The position numbers and the translations under genes were made by a program. DNA of 64,000 nt from Mycolicibacterium moriokaense (GTDB taxonomy: Bacteria > Actinomycetota > Actinomycetes > Mycobacteriales > Mycobacteriaceae), in assembly GCF_010726085.1 (NCBI RefSeq), contig NZ_AP022560.1, positions 992,001 through 1,056,000 on the forward strand, written 5' to 3'. Shown here in pieces: positions 45,370 through 53,049 of the stretch. The notes under the pieces are model-generated. The model worked only from the letters and a program-made list of their open reading frames with translations, searched no databases and was not told where the DNA came from. The first letter of the stretch is position 1. The number at the start of each line of letters is the position of its first letter.

Positions 45370-45699
45370 CTAGAGGAAGTGGATGTAGCCATCGAGATGC
45401 ATGCCCAAATAGGTTGTGATCATGATGCTCAGCCAGGTCAGCAGTAGCCATGACCCAAATGCTGCCTTGAGCCAGGTGACAGATTTCCGGATTTCCATGT
45501 ACTCAGCGCCCACGAGGTACGCCTTGATCAACGCCAATCCCATGATCACGCCGATATCGACGAGCAGGGCGGAATCGCCCCCGGCGCCCGGGTCGAGGAT
45601 CCGAAACAGCAGCAATCCGACGACGGTAAGGGCCACCAAGGCGACGCCGACCGCGTAGTGCAATGTTCGCAGTGTCGGTGTCTTCGCCGGGCCAGGCAT
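45370..45699 (-). CDS. Cytochrome c oxidase subunit IV-like (CoxD) membrane protein
   Basis: 109 residues with three hydrophobic segments: VGVALVALTVVGLLLFRIL, VDIGVIMGLALIKAYLVGAE and FGSWLLLTWLSIMITTYLG, the pattern of caa3-type subunit IV. ATG 45699 with GGAGG nine bases upstream. No subunit I or II is nearby, so the pair with CoxIII is an orphan module. Confidence 0.8.
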   Translation of the reverse strand: MPGPAKTPTLRTLHYAVGVALVALTVVGLLLFRILDPGAGGDSALLVDIGVIMGLALIKAYLVGAEYMEIRKSVTWLKAAFGSWLLLTWLSIMITTYLGMHLDGYIHFL

Positions 45700-45727
45700 G
45701 CTTTGGACCTCCAAAATGCGTAGTGGA

Positions 45728-46393
45728 CTACGAGATGTACAACAGCGAGAACAGGAGCAACCACACGAGATCGACCATGTGCCAGAACAGCCCGACCGAA
45801 TACACTGTGCCGCGCTTTTCAGGTGATGGTGTGACGCGTCCGTTGCTGACGGCTCGTGCGACGATGAACAATGCCACCGAACCGGCGATCACATGCACGA
45901 GGTGGAATCCGGTCAGGCAAAAATAGAACATATAGAAGTCGTTGGACCCAATGGTGTGACCGGCGTGAGCCGACAACATGTATTCGACGATCTTGATCGT
46001 CACGAACACCAGGCCCAAGACGCCTGTGGCGAACAGCATGCGGCTGACCAGCCGATGCGAATCGGCACCTCGCCAACGGTCTATTGCCACTGCGACCAAC
46101 ACCGATCCGACGATCAACACGATCGTGTTGACGAAGCCGAGGCCGATGTGCAGATTCCGGGCGGACGCCTCGAAAAGTTCAGGCTCGCGTCCGCGATGGT
46201 AGGAGAACAGCGCGAAGAACAACGAGAACTGCATGAGGTCGCAGATCAGCAGAAGCCATAGTCCCGGTTCGCCGGGAATCAGCTTTTGTCGCCCAAGCCC
46301 CTCGCGGGTGCCGTTGGGCGACAGTTCAGCTGTTTCGGTATGACGGCCGACGCCACGGACGTCGGCAATGGCCAGGCTTACGTGCTCCGACAT
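45728..46393 (-). CDS. Cytochrome c oxidase subunit III-like (NorE/CoxC) protein
   Basis: 221 residues, five hydrophobic segments. Subunit III signature includes GLWLLLICDLMQFSLFFALF, YMFYFCLTGFHLVHVIAG with conserved His, and FWHMVDLVWLLLFSLLY near the C-terminus. ATG at 46393 with AGGAAGGGA upstream. Without a catalytic subunit it may be a NorE-like or P450-associated protein; function not established. Confidence 0.85.
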   Translation of the reverse strand: MSEHVSLAIADVRGVGRHTETAELSPNGTREGLGRQKLIPGEPGLWLLLICDLMQFSLFFALFSYHRGREPELFEASARNLHIGLGFVNTIVLIVGSVLVAVAIDRWRGADSHRLVSRMLFATGVLGLVFVTIKIVEYMLSAHAGHTIGSNDFYMFYFCLTGFHLVHVIAGSVALFIVARAVSNGRVTPSPEKRGTVYSVGLFWHMVDLVWLLLFSLLYIS

Positions 46394-46416
46394 ACTTCGA
46401 TCGGTCCCTTCCTGTG

Positions 46417-46602
46417 CTACGCCGATGACCGCGGTCGGACGGCAGCGATGAGCGATGGCAGTTGGGTCGGCGTGGGTGTGCCGGGGCACCGCAGGGTGGG
46501 ACGAAAGCAGCACAATGGATCACCCTCCTGCCGGCGCAACCGTGTTGGCAGGTTGACAATCGTTCGGGTACGCGATCCATCGGACACGAGATATTCAGAC
46601 AT
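46417..46602 (-). CDS. Possible small protein heading the cox-like operon
   Basis: 61-residue frame beginning MSEYLVSDGSRTRTIVNL, ATG at 46602 preceded by CAGGAG six bases upstream. It ends 23 bases before the CoxIII-like start and begins 49 bases after the palindromic operator, as the first gene of an operon should. Two adjacent Cys (LCCFRP) and many Arg/Pro residues; no known family. Coding status uncertain because the C-terminal half has low-complexity, high-GC composition. Confidence 0.4.
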   Translation of the reverse strand: MSEYLVSDGSRTRTIVNLPTRLRRQEGDPLCCFRPTLRCPGTPTPTQLPSLIAAVRPRSSA

Positions 46603-46651
46603 CGCGAGCTCCTGAGGTCACCAGCTCCCTGTGGCCCAGGGTACAACAAGG

Positions 46652-46668
46652 TGAGACGGCACGTCTCA
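46652..46668. promoter_or_regulatory. Perfect 17-bp palindromic operator TGAGACG-GCA-CGTCTCA
   Basis: Two perfect 7-base arms with a 3-base spacer, upstream of the cox-like operon. On the minus strand the right arm supplies a TTGAGA -35-like hexamer, with TACCCT about 20 bases further. Best copy of a motif also found before the mce, BVMO, P450/ferredoxin and TetR (59475) genes. Confidence 0.65.
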
Positions 46669-46763
46669 ATTTTGCCGAAGGGCAGCCAGTGGCACACGAG
46701 GAGGCGTGTGGTCGCGACCGCGACGTCAGCGAATGTCGCGGTCCGGATGACCGACCTCCGACT

Positions 46764-47909
46764 TCAGCCCGCGTGCACCACACCGTCACGGATGAGTCCT
46801 TCCGCGTCGTCAATGCCCCAGTCCGCCAATACTTCCCGGGCGTCGGCGCCGACGGCGGCGGGCGGCTTCGGATGCGCGACCGCAGTGCGGCTGAAACGGG
46901 GGGCTGGTGCAGGCTGTACGACTCCACCGACATCGATGAATGTGTCGCGGGCGGCGAGATGTGGGTGGTGCGCGGCTTCGGTCAGTGACAGCACCGGTGC
47001 CACACAAGCGTCGGTGCCGTCGAACACCGTCGCCCATTCCTCGCGACTTCGACTGGCGAACGCGTCGGCGATCGCTGAGCGCAACTTGGGCCATCCGTCT
47101 GGGTCGTCCCGCAGTGCGGCAATCTCATCGGGAAGACCCAGCAGCGAAGCGAATTCGGCGTAGAACTTCGGCTCGATCGCGCCGACAGCCATCCACTGGC
47201 CGTCCGCGGTCTGGTAGGTGTCATACCAAGGCCTGCCGGTATCGAGCAGATTCTCACCGCGCCGGTCCTTCCAGCCGCCGGCAGCCATCATGCCGTGTAG
47301 TGCCGCGGTGAGCGAACTCGCGCCGTCGACGATCGCGGCATCCACCACCTGTCCCTGACCGGACTGGGCAGCTTCCAGCAGCGCAGCGAGAACCCCGATC
47401 ACCAGAAAGGTTGAGCCGCCGCCGAAATCGCCCAATAGGTTCAGCGGAGGGACCGGTCCTTCGCCGGCCCGGCCGATCGCGCCCAATGCGCCGGTGAGCG
47501 CGATGTATCCGATGTCGTGTCCGGCGCTGTGGGCTAGCGGTCCGGTCTGGCCCCAGCCGGTCATCCGGCCGTAGACCAGCCGCGGGTTGACCTCCCAGCA
47601 GTCGGCGGGCCCCAGTCCCAGCCGCTCGGTGACGCCGGGCCGGAAGCCTTCCAACAGGACATCGGCGTGGGCGGTCATCGCCTGAACGGTTTGCGCACCC
47701 CTCGGATCGCGCAGATCGATGACCACCGAGCGGCGGTTTCGGCGAAGCACATCCAGCTCGGGCGGAATTCCGCTGGCCGACGGGCCGGGGCGTTCGATCC
47801 GCACGACCTCGGCGCCCATGTCTGCCAACAGCATCGCCGCATAGGGACCGGGCCCGATGCCGGCGAGCTCGATGACTTTCACTCCCGTCAAAGGCCCACC
47901 GACCGTCAC
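46764..47909 (-). CDS. Alpha-methylacyl-CoA racemase-like CoA-transferase family III protein
   Basis: 381 residues. The motif SAGHDIGYIALTGALGAIG contains the His and LNLLGDFGGGSTFLV the Asp that act as the two acid-base residues in the racemase MCR. N-terminus VKVIELAGIGPGPYAAMLLA is family-typical. It epimerises 2-methylacyl-CoA so that beta-oxidation of methyl-branched chains can proceed, which supports an isoprenoid or sterol-type substrate. GTGA overlap with the FadD; last gene of the P450 operon. Confidence 0.88.
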   Translation of the reverse strand: MTVGGPLTGVKVIELAGIGPGPYAAMLLADMGAEVVRIERPGPSASGIPPELDVLRRNRRSVVIDLRDPRGAQTVQAMTAHADVLLEGFRPGVTERLGLGPADCWEVNPRLVYGRMTGWGQTGPLAHSAGHDIGYIALTGALGAIGRAGEGPVPPLNLLGDFGGGSTFLVIGVLAALLEAAQSGQGQVVDAAIVDGASSLTAALHGMMAAGGWKDRRGENLLDTGRPWYDTYQTADGQWMAVGAIEPKFYAEFASLLGLPDEIAALRDDPDGWPKLRSAIADAFASRSREEWATVFDGTDACVAPVLSLTEAAHHPHLAARDTFIDVGGVVQPAPAPRFSRTAVAHPKPPAAVGADAREVLADWGIDDAEGLIRDGVVHAG

Positions 47910-49720
47910 GCGTACATCTCCTCGATTTGCAGGGCGTATTTCTCGATGACAGCCCGCCGTTTCACTTTCGCGGTAGGGGTGAGCTCGTCGCTGTCGGGCA
48001 GCCAGAATGTCGGCAGCACGGTGTACTTCTTGATCTGTTCGTTGCTGTTGAGCCGTCGGTTTCCGCGCTCCACTGCAGCGGCGATCTCGTCCTGGATCTG
48101 CGGAGCAGACACCACTTCGGCGATCGGCCGGTCAACGAGTCCCAGTTGCCGACCCCAATGGGCCAGCGCTTCGGGGTCCAGCGTGATCAACGCGGTCACA
48201 TATCTGCGACCATCCCCTATCGAGACGATCTGACCGATCAGCGAACTCTCGCCCTTGATGGCGGATTCGATCGTCGCCGGGGACATGTTCTTTCCGGCGG
48301 CGTTGATGATGATTTCTTTCTTTCGATCGACAATGCTCACGTAGCCGTCCGCGTCGATCTCGGCAATATCGCCGGTGTGCAGCCAACCGTCCGCGTCGAG
48401 GGTCTGCGCGGTTACCTCGGGGAGATGGCGGTAGCCGACGAAGTTGAGATCGGACCGCACGAGTAATTCGCCGTCATCGGCGAGCTTGACCTCGACACCG
48501 GGCAGCGGGATCCCCGCGGTGCCGGATTTGAACCGCTCGACCTGGTTGAAGATGTTGAGCGAACCTTCGGTCAACCCGTATGCCTCGAGCATCGGGACCC
48601 CGACAGCCCGGAAGAACTGGGACAGTTCAGGTGCTGCTGGAGCGCCCCCGACGAATGCCGACTTGATCCGGTCCAGACCGAGCTGGGCCAGGATCGGCCG
48701 TAACAGCAGCGTGGCGGATTCGTAAGCGGCATCCAGATCGGCGAGTTCGGTCGTACTCGCCGACGAACCGGCATCACTAGCGGCTGTGTGCCGCCGGCCG
48801 ATTTCAACGGCACGCTCGAGTTCCTCACGGATCTCGGAAGGCTGGTTGGCGATCGCGGTCTCGATGGCGACCTGGATCTTCTCCCAGAACCTTGGCACGG
48901 AGAAAAACGCGTCCGGGTGGACTCGTGCGAGAGTGGGCGCGAGCTGAGTCAGATCAGGACACGTCGTGATAGCGGCGCCATAGGGCAACGCCATGTAGTG
49001 CGAGGTGATACGGCCACCGGCGTGCGCCAGCGGAAGGAAGGAGATGACCGCCTCGCGCGGGAGCGGCACGGCGGCGTCGAGAGCACGCAACTGGGACATA
49101 ACGGTGCGGTGCGACCACTGGGCGGCCTTCGGCGGCCCAGTGGTTCCCGACGTATAGATCAACGTCACGAGATCATCGGCCGTGATGGTGGGCCACACGG
49201 CATCGAAATCGAAATCCGATGAGCCCGAGTTTTCCAGTTCCTTCAGTGAAAGAACACCTTCGGCGACGATGTCGTCGGTAACCACAATGTGGCGAATCTG
49301 GTTGCCCAGCGCCGCGCTGGCTTCCTTGACCCTGGGAAGAAACGATTCCTGGGTGACGACCAGCGTGGCGTCCGCTTGACGCAACTGATACTCGATCTGT
49401 TCGGCCGGCGAACTGTTGAAGATCGCGAACGGTACGGCACCGAGATGGACAGCAGCGATATCGAGGACGTGACAGTCGATCGTGTTCGGCAGCATCATAG
49501 CTACCGTGTGACCCTTGCCGATACCGAGCGCCGCCATTCCTGCCGCTGCCCGCCGCGCCCGATCGTTGAACTGGGACCACGTCAATTCCGATGCGCCATC
49601 GGCTGTGCGGAGTGCGATGCGGTCCGGGTGTCTTGCGACGGTGCGCTGGAAAGCGGCGGCCACCGTATCGGCGTGAATGGGCTCGTCGAGATCGCTTCGT
49701 TCGTGAATTGCTTGGCTCAT
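47906..49720 (-). CDS. Long-chain acyl-CoA synthetase (FadD type)
   Basis: 604 residues. LIYTSGTTGPPKAAQWSH is the ATP-binding motif (Ala replaces the usual Gly after Lys), AYGLTEGSLNIFNQVERF follows, then WLHTGDIAEIDADGYVSIVDRKKEIIINAAGKNMSPA, the form of the long-chain/very-long-chain synthetases (FadD15-like). ATG 49720 overlaps the ALDH stop (ATGA) and has AAAAGG upstream; TTG 49723 is an alternative. Confidence 0.9.
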   Translation of the reverse strand: MSQAIHERSDLDEPIHADTVAAAFQRTVARHPDRIALRTADGASELTWSQFNDRARRAAAGMAALGIGKGHTVAMMLPNTIDCHVLDIAAVHLGAVPFAIFNSSPAEQIEYQLRQADATLVVTQESFLPRVKEASAALGNQIRHIVVTDDIVAEGVLSLKELENSGSSDFDFDAVWPTITADDLVTLIYTSGTTGPPKAAQWSHRTVMSQLRALDAAVPLPREAVISFLPLAHAGGRITSHYMALPYGAAITTCPDLTQLAPTLARVHPDAFFSVPRFWEKIQVAIETAIANQPSEIREELERAVEIGRRHTAASDAGSSASTTELADLDAAYESATLLLRPILAQLGLDRIKSAFVGGAPAAPELSQFFRAVGVPMLEAYGLTEGSLNIFNQVERFKSGTAGIPLPGVEVKLADDGELLVRSDLNFVGYRHLPEVTAQTLDADGWLHTGDIAEIDADGYVSIVDRKKEIIINAAGKNMSPATIESAIKGESSLIGQIVSIGDGRRYVTALITLDPEALAHWGRQLGLVDRPIAEVVSAPQIQDEIAAAVERGNRRLNSNEQIKKYTVLPTFWLPDSDELTPTAKVKRRAVIEKYALQIEEMYA

Positions 49721-51273
49721 CAACGCCTTTTCCTAGGAGCTAACCCGAGCCTGCGCCGCCAGTCATGCATCTCCATCAAGCGCAGAACCGCGGCGGTGAT
49801 CCGGCCTTTGGTGAGGGAGTAGGGATACCAATGTGTTTCGTTGTCCAGATGCACGCGCTCGGTGACGAACGCTTGTTGGCGGCAATACTTCCGGATGCCG
49901 TTGGGGCCCCCGAATCGGTAGCCCAGCCCCGAACTCTTCCAGCCGCCCATCGGCAGGGGGAACTGGAAGACGTGCATCAGCACGTTGTTGACATCGACGC
50001 CACCGGCTTCCAGACGCATGCCCACTCGTTCGCCGCGATCCTTTGAGGCGGTCCAGACACTCGCGCCCAGGCCGTAGTCGCTGTCGTTGGCCAGACTGAT
50101 CGCTTCGTGTTCGTCGCGGACCTTCATGATCGGCAGCAGCGGACCGAACGTCTCTTCACGCATGCAGGCCATGGTGTGGTCGACGTCGACCAGCACGGTC
50201 GGTGGGTAGAACAGGCCCTTGTCCGCGCGCTTGCCGCCGGTCAGCACGCGGGCCCCCTTAGCAAGCGCGTCGGCGACATGACGCTCGACAATTTCGAGTT
50301 GGGATTCGGTTGCCATGGCGCCGAATTCGGTGCTGAAGCCGCCCTGTGGATCGTGTCCCTGGCGCAGCGTCTTCACCTCTGCGACCAGTCGGTCGACGAA
50401 CTCGTCGTACACCGATGCCTCGACATAGAGACGCTCGACCGCGATGCACGACTGCCCGGCATTGAACAACCCGCCCCAGATGGCGCCGCGTATGGTGCGC
50501 TCCATCGGTGCGTCGGACAGCACGATCATCGCGTCCTTGCCACCGAGTTCGAGGCTGGCCGGAATGAGGCGTTCGGCACAGCGCATGCCGATGCGGCGAC
50601 CGGTGGCGGTGGAACCGGTGAATTGCACCATGTCGACCACGTCGACGACGGCGCGCCCGGTGTCGCCGCGCCCCGTCGCGCAAGCCAGGACCGGCGGCGC
50701 TCCGATCTCCTCGTTCCAGCCGCGAACGATCTCCGCCCACGCCAACGGGGTGACCTCAGAGGGCTTGCTGAGCACCGCGGCGCCGGCCATCAGTGCTCCG
50801 GGGATGTCCATCATCGGCATGCCCACCGGGTAGTTCCACGGCGTGATGACGCCGACCAGCTGGTACGGCCGGTAGCGGATCCGCAGGTTCTTGGTCAACG
50901 ACGCCGGGGTGTGCGGCGTGCGACTCTCGTCGGCCAGGAACTCGGCACCGTGTTTCGTGTAGTAGTTGATGACTTCCATACACACCAGCAGTTCGATCTG
51001 CGCGTCGCCCCAAGATTTCCCGGCTTCGCGATGCACCAGGCCGAATATCCGCTCCTGGTTGTCGACGATCCAGTTCAGCCAATTCCGCAAGTGCTGGGCG
51101 CGCGCCTGCGGCGTGAGCGCCTCCCACGCCGGTTGGGCTTCGCGCAGCCGGGCAGCCAGCTCGGCGACTTGGTCGGCTGACATCTCCGGCACCGTGCCGA
51201 CGACCGAACCATCGGCGGGGTTGTGTATCTCGACTACGTTCCCGAGCGCGGTATCAGCTTCAGTGGTTGTCAT
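49720..51273 (-). CDS. Aldehyde dehydrogenase
   Basis: 517 residues. Catalytic Cys in FNAGQSCIAVERLYV, general-base Glu in ASLELGGKDAMIVL, and PWNYPVGMPMMDIPGALMAG for NAD binding. It oxidises an aldehyde to the acid that the downstream FadD can activate, a logical step after P450 or carotenoid oxygenase action. ATG 51273 with AGGA upstream; start is three bases from the ferredoxin stop. Confidence 0.9.
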   Translation of the reverse strand: MTTTEADTALGNVVEIHNPADGSVVGTVPEMSADQVAELAARLREAQPAWEALTPQARAQHLRNWLNWIVDNQERIFGLVHREAGKSWGDAQIELLVCMEVINYYTKHGAEFLADESRTPHTPASLTKNLRIRYRPYQLVGVITPWNYPVGMPMMDIPGALMAGAAVLSKPSEVTPLAWAEIVRGWNEEIGAPPVLACATGRGDTGRAVVDVVDMVQFTGSTATGRRIGMRCAERLIPASLELGGKDAMIVLSDAPMERTIRGAIWGGLFNAGQSCIAVERLYVEASVYDEFVDRLVAEVKTLRQGHDPQGGFSTEFGAMATESQLEIVERHVADALAKGARVLTGGKRADKGLFYPPTVLVDVDHTMACMREETFGPLLPIMKVRDEHEAISLANDSDYGLGASVWTASKDRGERVGMRLEAGGVDVNNVLMHVFQFPLPMGGWKSSGLGYRFGGPNGIRKYCRQQAFVTERVHLDNETHWYPYSLTKGRITAAVLRLMEMHDWRRRLGLAPRKRR

Positions 51274-51275
51274 CG

Positions 51276-51470
51276 TTAATCCTGAATCTCGATTGCCGCG
51301 ACCGGGCACACCATGGCTGCTTCCTCGACTGACTTGCGGAGGCGCTCGGGCGGATTCTCGTCGAGTACCGTGACCACTTCGGCATCATCGTCAATCGCGA
51401 AGACTTCTGGTGCGGCGAGGATGCACTCGCCGTGCAACTCACATTTCTCAGCGTGAAGTATCACCTTCAT
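51276..51470 (-). CDS. 3Fe-4S/4Fe-4S ferredoxin
   Basis: 64 residues with cluster ligands CELHGEC at the N-terminus and MVCPVAAIEI near the end, the CxxHGxC...CP pattern of mycobacterial P450 ferredoxins of the [3Fe-4S] kind. It starts five bases after the P450 stop, so it is the natural electron donor for the P450 at 51475. A GTG at 51482 could add four residues. Confidence 0.9.
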   Translation of the reverse strand: MKVILHAEKCELHGECILAAPEVFAIDDDAEVVTVLDENPPERLRKSVEEAAMVCPVAAIEIQD

Positions 51471-51474
51471 GAAG

Positions 51475-52716
51475 TCACGCACCCGTGATGGTGATCGGGA
51501 GCTCGTACACGCCGCGTGAGTATGCGTCGCGAATGTAGCTGATATCGCCGGCGGGCCGGATGTCCTTGGTGCGCTGCAATAGTTCCTCGAGCAGGATCTT
51601 CATCTCCAATGATGCGACGTGCTTACCGAGGCACTGGTGCGGACCACGGCCGAAACTGACGTGCGGGTTCTTCTCTCGGGACAGGTCGAAGGTGTCGGGG
51701 TCGTCGAAGGCCCGTTCGTCGAAGTTGCCCGCGGCGAACATCATCAGCACCTTGTCGCCCTCTTTGATCTCCTGGCCGTGGAATTCGTGGTCGGCCGTGG
51801 CGGTGCGCAGCAGATGGGTGAACGGCGTTGCGATGCGGACGATCTCTTGGATCGCCGTGCCCGGAATGTCATTGGCGTGCTCCCGCAGCCAGGCCATCTG
51901 GTCCGGGTTGCGCATGAGTTCGTGCATGCCGTGCGACAGCGCTGTGCGCGTGCTCTCCGCCGCGCCGGCGGCCAGCAACGCCACATTGCCTTGCAACTCG
52001 TCTTGTGAAATGACGTCCGAGCCAGCCTGCACCAGCTGGGTGATCACGTCGTCGGCGGGTTCGCGACGTTTGAGGTCGCCCAGCTCCAACGCGTAGTCGA
52101 AAATCGCCATGACAGCGGTGAATACATGCTCGAACGACGGGGTGATCCGGGTGTCGAAGGGCGCCGCGAATGTGTCGACCCATTCAAAGAACTTCGGCCT
52201 GTCCGCGGGAGGAACGCCGAGCACGTCGCCGAGCGCCTCCATGGGCATCGCGTGACCGATGTCGGTGACGAAGTTGAACGTGCCCTTCTCCAGAGCGGCG
52301 TCAACGATGTTGACGGCGTACTCGCGGAACTTCTCTTCGAGCCTGCGAACCATCGCCGGGTTGAACGCCTTGCTCATCACGCCACGCTGTTCACGATGCT
52401 TGGCGCCTTCAGTGGTCAGCATCGCCGGCTTACCGCCCATCACGGCGTCGAACGGGGTGATCTTCCACATGTTCACCCCACCCCGAGCAGTCGAGTACAG
52501 CTCGGCGTTGCGGTCCACAGCCCAGATATCGGCGTTGCGGCTGATCACCCAGGCGCGCTCCACCAGCATCGGGTCATCGAACTCGTAGAGATAGCAGGGC
52601 TCTTCATCGCGCAAGTACTTGTACTGATCCAGGGGCAAGCCGAAGGTCGTCGGGTCTCCGTTGGCATAGGTATCGGAGTCCAGCACGCGGATGTCGGGAC
52701 GGCTGCTCACTGTCAT
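51475..52716 (-). CDS. Cytochrome P450
   Basis: 413 residues. Heme loop FGRGPHQCLGKHVASLEMK, EIVR pair, I-helix LAAGAAESTRTALSHG. Paralogue of the P450 at 38995-40245 throughout its length. ATG 52716 with AGGAGG eight bases upstream (frame open to 52767). First gene of the P450, ferredoxin, ALDH, FadD, racemase operon. Upstream lies a TGAGACG-type 17-bp operator (52811-52827). Confidence 0.92.
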   Translation of the reverse strand: MTVSSRPDIRVLDSDTYANGDPTTFGLPLDQYKYLRDEEPCYLYEFDDPMLVERAWVISRNADIWAVDRNAELYSTARGGVNMWKITPFDAVMGGKPAMLTTEGAKHREQRGVMSKAFNPAMVRRLEEKFREYAVNIVDAALEKGTFNFVTDIGHAMPMEALGDVLGVPPADRPKFFEWVDTFAAPFDTRITPSFEHVFTAVMAIFDYALELGDLKRREPADDVITQLVQAGSDVISQDELQGNVALLAAGAAESTRTALSHGMHELMRNPDQMAWLREHANDIPGTAIQEIVRIATPFTHLLRTATADHEFHGQEIKEGDKVLMMFAAGNFDERAFDDPDTFDLSREKNPHVSFGRGPHQCLGKHVASLEMKILLEELLQRTKDIRPAGDISYIRDAYSRGVYELPITITGA

Positions 52717-52810
52717 GTCGGGTCCTCCTGGATGTCGACCTTGTGGTGGAACTCGGAACCGGACCACCGTTGGGAGTACGTCCTTCGTTCGGGCGGTTCC
52801 GGAATCTTTA

Positions 52811-52827
52811 TGAGTCGCTGAATCTCA
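52811..52827 (-). promoter_or_regulatory. Predicted operator, TGAGACG motif before the P450 operon
   Basis: TGAGTCG-CTG-AATCTCA, same 7-3-7 layout as the perfect site at 46652-46668 with one mismatch in the left arm and two in the right. It lies 95 bases upstream of the P450 ATG. Confidence 0.5.
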
Positions 52828-52963
52828 ATTATCGGATCGCTGGCTGCCAGTGTCAAGCGTCACATTGGGCGAGAGAATAGCTGGGAGCTCGGAGACTCGG
52901 CCTTTGCGTCCCTGCTGGGCCGACTCTCGACAGTCACCGCCAACTCGGTGGATGCATGCCGGG

Positions 52964-52993
52964 TTCGACTAAACGATAACGTTCGTTTACAGT
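52964..52993 (+). promoter_or_regulatory. Predicted promoter and GATAACG operator copy 7
   Basis: TTCGAC (52964-52969), 18 bases, TACAGT (52988-52993), with the operator GATAACGTTCGTTTA at 52975-52989 between them. Inside is an AAACGA/TCGTTT inverted repeat (52971-52976, 52983-52988). Leads to carotenoid oxygenase no. 2. Confidence 0.55.
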
Positions 52994-53049
52994 CGATCGA
53001 AAGGACGCCGCACGTGCCACGTCCTGGTTCAGCCGAGAAAGGACGCTCA

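Noticed and set aside
46462..47163. 233-codon plus-strand ORF running from the cox-like promoter into the racemase gene
   Set aside because: Antisense to an intact racemase with both active-site motifs and crosses the palindromic operator.
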